A DNA stretch of 60,344 nt from Helicobacter saguini (GTDB lineage Bacteria; Campylobacterota; Campylobacteria; Campylobacterales; Helicobacteraceae): contig NZ_JRMP02000017.1 of NCBI RefSeq assembly GCF_000762875.2, positions 1-60,344 on the forward strand, in the 5' to 3' direction. The notes beneath the pieces were generated by a model, which saw only the letters and a program-made list of their open reading frames with translations, ran no database searches and had not been told where the DNA came from. The translations under genes and the position numbers were made by a program. Below, piece after piece: positions 56,322 through 60,344 of the stretch. How positions within the stretch are numbered: the first letter of the stretch is position 1; each line of letters opens with the position of its first letter.

Positions 56322-56753
56322 ATGATTTGTAATTTTTTTGCGATATTTTTGAGATCTCAAAATATAGATTCTATAATTTCTACAATATATTTTTCAAGAA
56401 TAAACCTAAAAAGAGAAATAGAAAATGCTAGATATAAAAATTCTACACAAACCCTGCAAGTATTTTTAGATTCTAAGGTTTTAACAATATTAAATTATTC
56501 AATCTTAGAATCTAGTTTAAATATAAAGTTAGAATCTAAGTCTAAAAAAGCAAAAAAGATTCTACAAAAACAAATAGATTGCCACGAAGCTAAAGCTTCT
56601 CGCAATGATAATGAAGCTTCCTACTCTAAGTCTAATAATGATGATAAAGCTTCCTACGCTAATACTCGAAACGACAAAATAGATTCTATAAAAATTAATT
56701 ATAGCTATGAAGATTTTATTGATGTATGTGAATTGTGCAAAAAAATAATATAA
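56322..56753 (+). CDS. Repeat-rich hypothetical protein
   Basis: A 143-codon frame of uncertain status. It has no clear ribosome-binding site and is rich in repeat words. At 56578-56675 it contains a third repeat type: TTGCCACGAAGCTAAAGCTTC, with a GAAGC-TAAA-GCTTC hairpin, then two tandem 24-25 base units ending AAGCTTCCTAC. The C-terminus (INYSYEDFIDVCELCKKII) looks like genuine protein, perhaps the tail of an eroded gene. Not recognised. Confidence 0.35.
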   Translation: MICNFFAIFLRSQNIDSIISTIYFSRINLKREIENARYKNSTQTLQVFLDSKVLTILNYSILESSLNIKLESKSKKAKKILQKQIDCHEAKASRNDNEASYSKSNNDDKASYANTRNDKIDSIKINYSYEDFIDVCELCKKII

Positions 56754-56793
56754 TATACACTCTAGTTTATTAGACTTGTAAAGGTGTGTTAAA

Positions 56794-57918
56794 TTGAGTC
56801 GTTATACAAAAGAACAGATATTAAAATTACTGAAATATGCAGAACTTGCTTGGGCTAGTTATTCTACAAAATTAAATAATGGTATGTTTGGAGAAAATGA
56901 TAAAAAATGGGGTTTAAACAAACAAAAAAAATATTTTAATAAAGAAGAAGCAAAGCAAAACAATCAAGTTGCATATAAACAAGCATTAACTAATGAATTA
57001 TTAGTTTTTATGATGATACTAGAGTGGATTTTACAGACAAACAAGCTACAATATTTATTAATCGTTATAAAATAATGGCATTTGTAGATAAAAAAGATTC
57101 TGGATTTTCGGCGACATTATTTTATGATATTCAAGATGATGATATAATATTAGCTTTTCGCGGGCTTGATATATTTAGATTAAATATACTTGAGTTGCCT
57201 AATCTTGAAGGATTAGGTAATAGTTTAAAAGCTAATGTTCCTTTAGAGATTTGCAATGATATGTTTAATTTTTATATTGAAAATATTAAAACTTTAAACA
57301 AACAAATTATTGTTACAGGACACTCCTTTGGTTGATATTTAGCACAACTTTTTAGCATAAGCTATTCTAGTGTTATTAAAGAAGTTTATACTTTTAGTGC
57401 ACCTGGTGTTGTGGCTGATTGGAGCAATAATATTATAAATTATGTATTGCCAATAACCTTTACACCCAATCCAAATAATTATGATTTTATTGAAATTAAA
57501 CAAGAATATAAAGATTCTATAAGTTACAAGATGAATTAATTTATATATCGCAAACAAACAAAGAATTAGACTTGTTTATACCTTATTATCTTAAAACTAA
57601 AAGTCCATACTCACTTAATCACATAAATTCTTACCTGCAATCTAGTCAAACTCCAATAGCAGAGAAAGCAAGTATGAAAAAATTCGCTAAATTTCTTTAC
57701 CAACAAATCAAGGTAGTGGAAAATGGGCAATTATTAGTAAGATAAGAGCTATTACAAAAAGTGCAATAAAAACTAACATACTTGCTTATGTCCTGGTTAT
57801 CGTAACCATAGAGGATATATATAATGCTCTTACCATTCTAGCTCATATCGATACTGCGATGAATAATGTAGAAATAATGCAATTTTTGAGCACATTATAT
57901 CAACCCAATGTTATATAG
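56794..57918 (+). pseudogene. Class-3 lipase-like protein, multiply broken
   Basis: The pieces line up as one gene. The N-terminal part (TTG 56794, AAAGGTGTG upstream) runs to about 57010, where a T5 run shifts the frame to DDTRVDFTDKQATIF. The serine-hydrolase elbow GHSFG is followed by an in-frame TGA (57333-57335) where Gly is expected, then YLAQLF and VYTFSAPG, as in alpha/beta-hydrolase lipases. Another shift near 57520 leads to DELIYISQTNKELDLF, and a last one near 57725 to KWAIISKIRAITKS, ending at the TAG 57916. The lipase is inactive as sequenced. In the context of following small membrane proteins it resembles a type VI secretion-type lipase effector locus. Confidence 0.7.
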
Positions 57919-57926
57919 GAAAAATT

Positions 57927-58224
57927 ATGAAATCTATAATGCCAATATTTTTGATACCCATATTTTTATTTTTATGTTTTGTAACATTTTGGTTACTACG
58001 ATTTTGGGTAGGAGCATTTGTTCCAGATAATACAAACATGAGCGTTTTAAAAAAATTCTTTTACTATACTAGGAATTATAGGTTTTATTTTTTTGCCACC
58101 AATAACATTTACAAACATTGCAATATTGCTTTGTATTTGTATTGTAATGATATTGATAATAAAATATGCTACCCCTATGTTGTATATCAAAAATATTTGT
58201 TTTATAGATGAAAATATGCGATGA
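57927..58224 (+). pseudogene. Small membrane protein after the lipase, frameshifted
   Basis: AGGAAAAATT precedes ATG 57927. The first frame has one membrane segment (IFLIPIFLFLCFVTFWLL). At an A7 run near 58050 the hydrophobic sequence continues in another frame (TILGIIGFIFLPPITFTNIAILLCICIVMILII) to the TGA at 58222. The intact protein would have about three membrane segments and about 98 residues. It starts nine bases after the lipase ends, the position expected of an immunity gene. Confidence 0.55.
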
Positions 58225-58346
58225 ATAAAAACTTGAAAGAATAAAAGGAATTTTCTTGCTTGATTATATCACATATTGACGAGTTGGTATTTAATGATCA
58301 TAATCTATAAAAAAGCTACCATCATATTAAAATTTAAGGATAAGGA

Positions 58347-58730
58347 ATGAAAGATATTTTATACGAAGTTCATTACTATGATAAGGATTCTGCTAATATA
58401 ATAGATAACTTTTTAAATTTAGAAAATAATCATGGTGATATAAAGCTCATTAAAATTAATGATGATATGCTAGATTCTACACATAAAGATTCCCCTACTT
58501 ATTTACTTCTCTCATTATATACTTGTAAGAGTTTTGCAATATGTAGCAAAGATAATAAAAGTCTTATAGATAAAAATAATACTGAAAAGATTCTAGGTTA
58601 TAAATCAGTCTTTGCAAATATATTTATTCTAAATAAAGATTCTATAACAAATGAATATTTAGAATCTAGAAAAGAATTATATAAATCTTTTATGACTTTA
58701 AAACAAGAAAGAGTAGAATCTATTGAATAG
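58347..58730 (+). CDS. Small soluble protein, unknown function
   Basis: 127 residues with a good ribosome-binding site (AAGGATAAGG). Mixed alpha/beta composition, no signal peptide, a few repeat words (LDSTHKDS). No motif is recognised. It lies between the lipase/membrane pair and the downstream modules, on the same strand. Confidence 0.55.
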   Translation: MKDILYEVHYYDKDSANIIDNFLNLENNHGDIKLIKINDDMLDSTHKDSPTYLLLSLYTCKSFAICSKDNKSLIDKNNTEKILGYKSVFANIFILNKDSITNEYLESRKELYKSFMTLKQERVESIE

Positions 58731-58768
58731 AGAGTATACAGAGCTTTAAAGATAAAACAAAACTTTGT

Positions 58769-58774
58769 TATAAT
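58769..58774 (+). promoter_or_regulatory. -10 box for the module operon
   Basis: TATAAT (TTGTTATAATGTG) 29 bases before the ATG at 58803; AAGGTAGGAT follows as ribosome-binding site. All genes from 58803 to the right edge could be read from it. Confidence 0.5.
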
Positions 58775-58802
58775 GTGTAATTGCAAATACAAGGTAGGAT
58801 AA

Positions 58803-59258
58803 ATGAAAATTCCAATATATTCAAATATTAAGCAATACTTAGAATCTAAAAAAATAGATTTGAGCACAAGCGGACAAATTGCGTGGTTTGTGTGCAGCAT
58901 TGCGGTTAGTTTTGTAATCTTTGTAAGTTTATTATTAATTAATATAATAGAAAATTCAAATTTTAATCTATTGGAGCTTGTAACTTTTTGTATTTTTTTA
59001 TTATTTATTGTAAATAATTGTTATATTAAAAATATTTTACCTTTTTTGATGATTATAACATTTATTGTGTTAATGATTGGCTTCGCAAAAGAATTAAAAT
59101 ATATGTTTTGGATATTATCTGCTTGTTTGGTTTTATGTATTTGTTTTGTTTGTGCGGTTGCTAAAAAATTAGGATTTTTTATTGTATTTTGTATAGATAC
59201 GATTATTGCAGTATGTATATATAATTTAATTCTTATATCTGGTGGAATTCCAAAATGA
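58803..59258 (+). CDS. Four-helix membrane protein, translationally coupled to the HAFLGL gene
   Basis: 151 residues: a short cytoplasmic N-terminus (IKQYLESKKIDLSTS) and four to five hydrophobic segments. The stop overlaps the next start (ATGA at 59255-59258), so the two are coupled. Not recognised; an immunity or partner role is inferred only from position. Confidence 0.6.
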   Translation: MKIPIYSNIKQYLESKKIDLSTSGQIAWFVCSIAVSFVIFVSLLLINIIENSNFNLLELVTFCIFLLFIVNNCYIKNILPFLMIITFIVLMIGFAKELKYMFWILSACLVLCICFVCAVAKKLGFFIVFCIDTIIAVCIYNLILISGGIPK

Positions 59259-59569
59259 AATATTATGTAACGATTTATATTGATAAACTTTTTGGGGAAA
59301 TTACAAGAAATTTTAAAATATCATCTCCAATATCATCTTTAGACTTTACCCACGCATTTTTAGGACTTACTAAAGGCAAATCACCTAATGAATTAGATAA
59401 AATAGATATAGTAACAAGAAATGATAAAAATAAAAATAAAGATATTAAAAATATTGATAAAGTGTGGTATGAAAGGTTGGAAACAAGTAAATTTAATGAT
59501 GGTTTTTTTGGTTTTGCTCCTATTAAATCTGCAAGAAATCATTGTGATAAAATGTTAAAAAATAATTAA
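59255..59569 (+). CDS. HAFLGL...GFAP small soluble protein, copy 1
   Basis: 104 residues. Key features shared with the copy at 59925: F-T-H-A-F-L-G-L-T near residue 32, P-N/D-E-L-D-K, W-Y-E, then GFFGFAP-I/V-KSA and N-H-C near the C-terminus. An invariant His at the front and a Cys/His pair at the back hint at a cysteine-peptidase-like (papain or LRAT-like) site, but this is weak inference. The N-terminus is MKYYVTIYIDKL. It is followed 11 bp later by a membrane protein. Confidence 0.55.
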   Translation: MKYYVTIYIDKLFGEITRNFKISSPISSLDFTHAFLGLTKGKSPNELDKIDIVTRNDKNKNKDIKNIDKVWYERLETSKFNDGFFGFAPIKSARNHCDKMLKNN

Positions 59570-59580
59570 AAGGATAAATT

Positions 59581-59914
59581 ATGAATAAATTTAGCTTTGG
59601 TAAGTTTATATTAGATTGTATTATATGTTTTGGAGTGATGACAATAGCTATTCCAATATTATTTTTACCAATATTTTATACGTTATCATTTTTTGCTACA
59701 ATGATGTCTATAAAAGAACTAGGAACATTGCTATATAGTGGCATTAATTGTAACAATATCATGTTTTGTGTTGTTCGTTGCATTAAAATTTTTATATAGA
59801 TGCAATAAAACTATATACAAAATTTATTATGTAAGCTTTAGTGTGTCTTGTATATTTATAGTCATATCTGTATGGTTTATTGCATATACATTAGAAGATA
59901 ATTTCGTAAAATAA
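59581..59914 (+). pseudogene. NKFSFGKF membrane protein, copy 1, frameshifted
   Basis: AAAAGGAT precedes ATG 59581. After two membrane segments the frame is lost near 59740. Another frame continues with hydrophobic sequence (IVALIVTISCFVLFVALKFLY, then SVSCIFIVISVWFIAYTLE) to the TAA at 59912. The intact protein would have about 110 residues and four membrane segments. Its N-terminus NKFSFGKFILDC recurs at 60245. Confidence 0.55.
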
Positions 59915-59924
59915 AGGAATTCAC

Positions 59925-60229
59925 ATGCCATATTTAACAATCTATTCCATCCTATGAATTTTAATATCCCACATGCTTTTTTGGGTTTAACACGCAAACA
60001 TCCAGATGAATTAGATAAATTAGGTGAAATAGATATACAAAAATATTCAAATAAAATTTATGACCCATTCACAAGTTCATATTTTAATACTATTGAAAAA
60101 TGTAAGAGTAAATGGTATGAAAATGTATATCCTAGTATTTTAGATTCTAATTTTAATGGTGAGGGTTTCTTTGGCTTTGCTCCCGTGAAATCTGCAAGTA
60201 ATCATTGTGGTAAAGTATATGAAAAATAA
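59925..60229 (+). pseudogene. HAFLGL...GFAP small soluble protein, copy 2, 5' end shifted
   Basis: AAAGGA and ATG 59925 begin MPYLTIYS, matching the copy 1 start, but the frame stops at 59955-59957 (TGA). The conserved body (NIPHAFLGLTRKHPDELDK, then EGFFGFAPVKSASNHC) is in another frame up to 60229. About 20 codons present in copy 1 between the two parts are missing. A start at ATG 59954 would give 91 residues. Divergence from copy 1 is substantial outside the motifs, so the duplication is old. Confidence 0.55.
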
Positions 60230-60244
60230 CTAAAAGGAGATTCT

Positions 60245-60344
60245 GTGAATAAATTTAGCTTTGGCAAGTTTATATTAGATTGCTTGATATGTATGTTGTT
60301 AATACTCATCTCTGTAGTTATATTATTATTTCCGATAAATTTAA
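60245..60344 (+). CDS. NKFSFGKF membrane protein, copy 2, truncated by the right edge
   Basis: AAAAGGAG precedes GTG 60245. The frame VNKFSFGKFILDCLIC continues open to the end of the window with a first membrane segment (LLILISVVILLFPINL). It shares 12 N-terminal residues with the gene at 59581. Confidence 0.6.
   Translation, partial: MNKFSFGKFILDCLICMLLILISVVILLFPINL

Overview
The window is AT-rich chromosomal DNA from a member of the Campylobacterota, most likely an enterohepatic Helicobacter. The evidence is the gene content (ggt, an LPP20-type lipoprotein, a DUF3373 porin-like protein, three chemoreceptors with a Helicobacter/Campylobacter-type signalling tip), a hisC-fliF-fliG-fliH cluster as in Campylobacter jejuni, a short list of -10 (TATAAT) promoters, and long G/C homopolymers of the contingency-locus type. 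The species cannot be named from the sequence. No rRNA, tRNA or CRISPR array was seen.

The most striking property is a short repeat, AGAATCT / AGATTCT (AGAWTCT, an odd-length palindrome with a GANTC core), scattered through genes and intergenic DNA on both strands. In frame it reads as I-E-S-K, D-S-K, L-D-S or Q-D-S and forms hydrophilic inserts in otherwise normal enzymes: TsaD, KdsB, ThrC, PurU, ThiL, Lnt, the AMIN/Amidase_3 protein and the FadL-like protein. The extreme case is an open frame of at least 393 codons running off the left edge (1-1181, minus). It consists largely of these repeats and contains an in-frame direct duplication at a spacing of 822 bp (274 codons).

Layout. 1-2412: repeat ORF and an MFS transporter. 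2564-6358: envelope genes kdsB and lptB, then rodA and a phosphoesterase. 6413-8765: a zinc-ribbon/glycine-zipper gene split by a decayed IS1595-family element. 8817-16233: pheA, fliR, a small HTH gene, and hisC-fliF-fliG-fliH. 16490-22824: tsaD, thiL, an FtsB-like protein, a YihY/BrkB protein, a MORN-like protein, a small periplasmic protein and an amino-acid-binding protein. 23203-28742: a frameshifted SGNH gene with an (AG)8 tract, a dynamin-like GTPase and ggt. 29034-38529: a frameshifted chemoreceptor, an ABC permease, thrC, the DUF3373 outer-membrane protein, a small secreted protein, a second chemoreceptor and an unknown exported protein. 38530-43590: a gene-poor, microsatellite-bearing stretch and a phage-type 'polyvalent' protein with a broken 5' end. 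43749-56074: a TSUP permease, a FadL-like protein, lnt, a chemoreceptor with a G13 tract, thiF, purU, a lipoprotein, an amidase and a GT8 glycosyltransferase with a C14 tract. 56322-60344: a degraded accessory island with a broken class-3 lipase, small membrane proteins, and two tandem copies of a pair made of a small soluble 'HAFLGL...GFAP' protein and an 'NKFSFGKF' membrane protein.

The two best candidates for undescribed biology are the AGAWTCT repeat system, with its peptide inserts and GANTC cores, and the tandem HAFLGL/membrane-protein modules next to the lipase, which look like an effector-immunity array. Many accessory genes carry single-base indels in homopolymers. True decay, phase variation and assembly error cannot be separated without reads.
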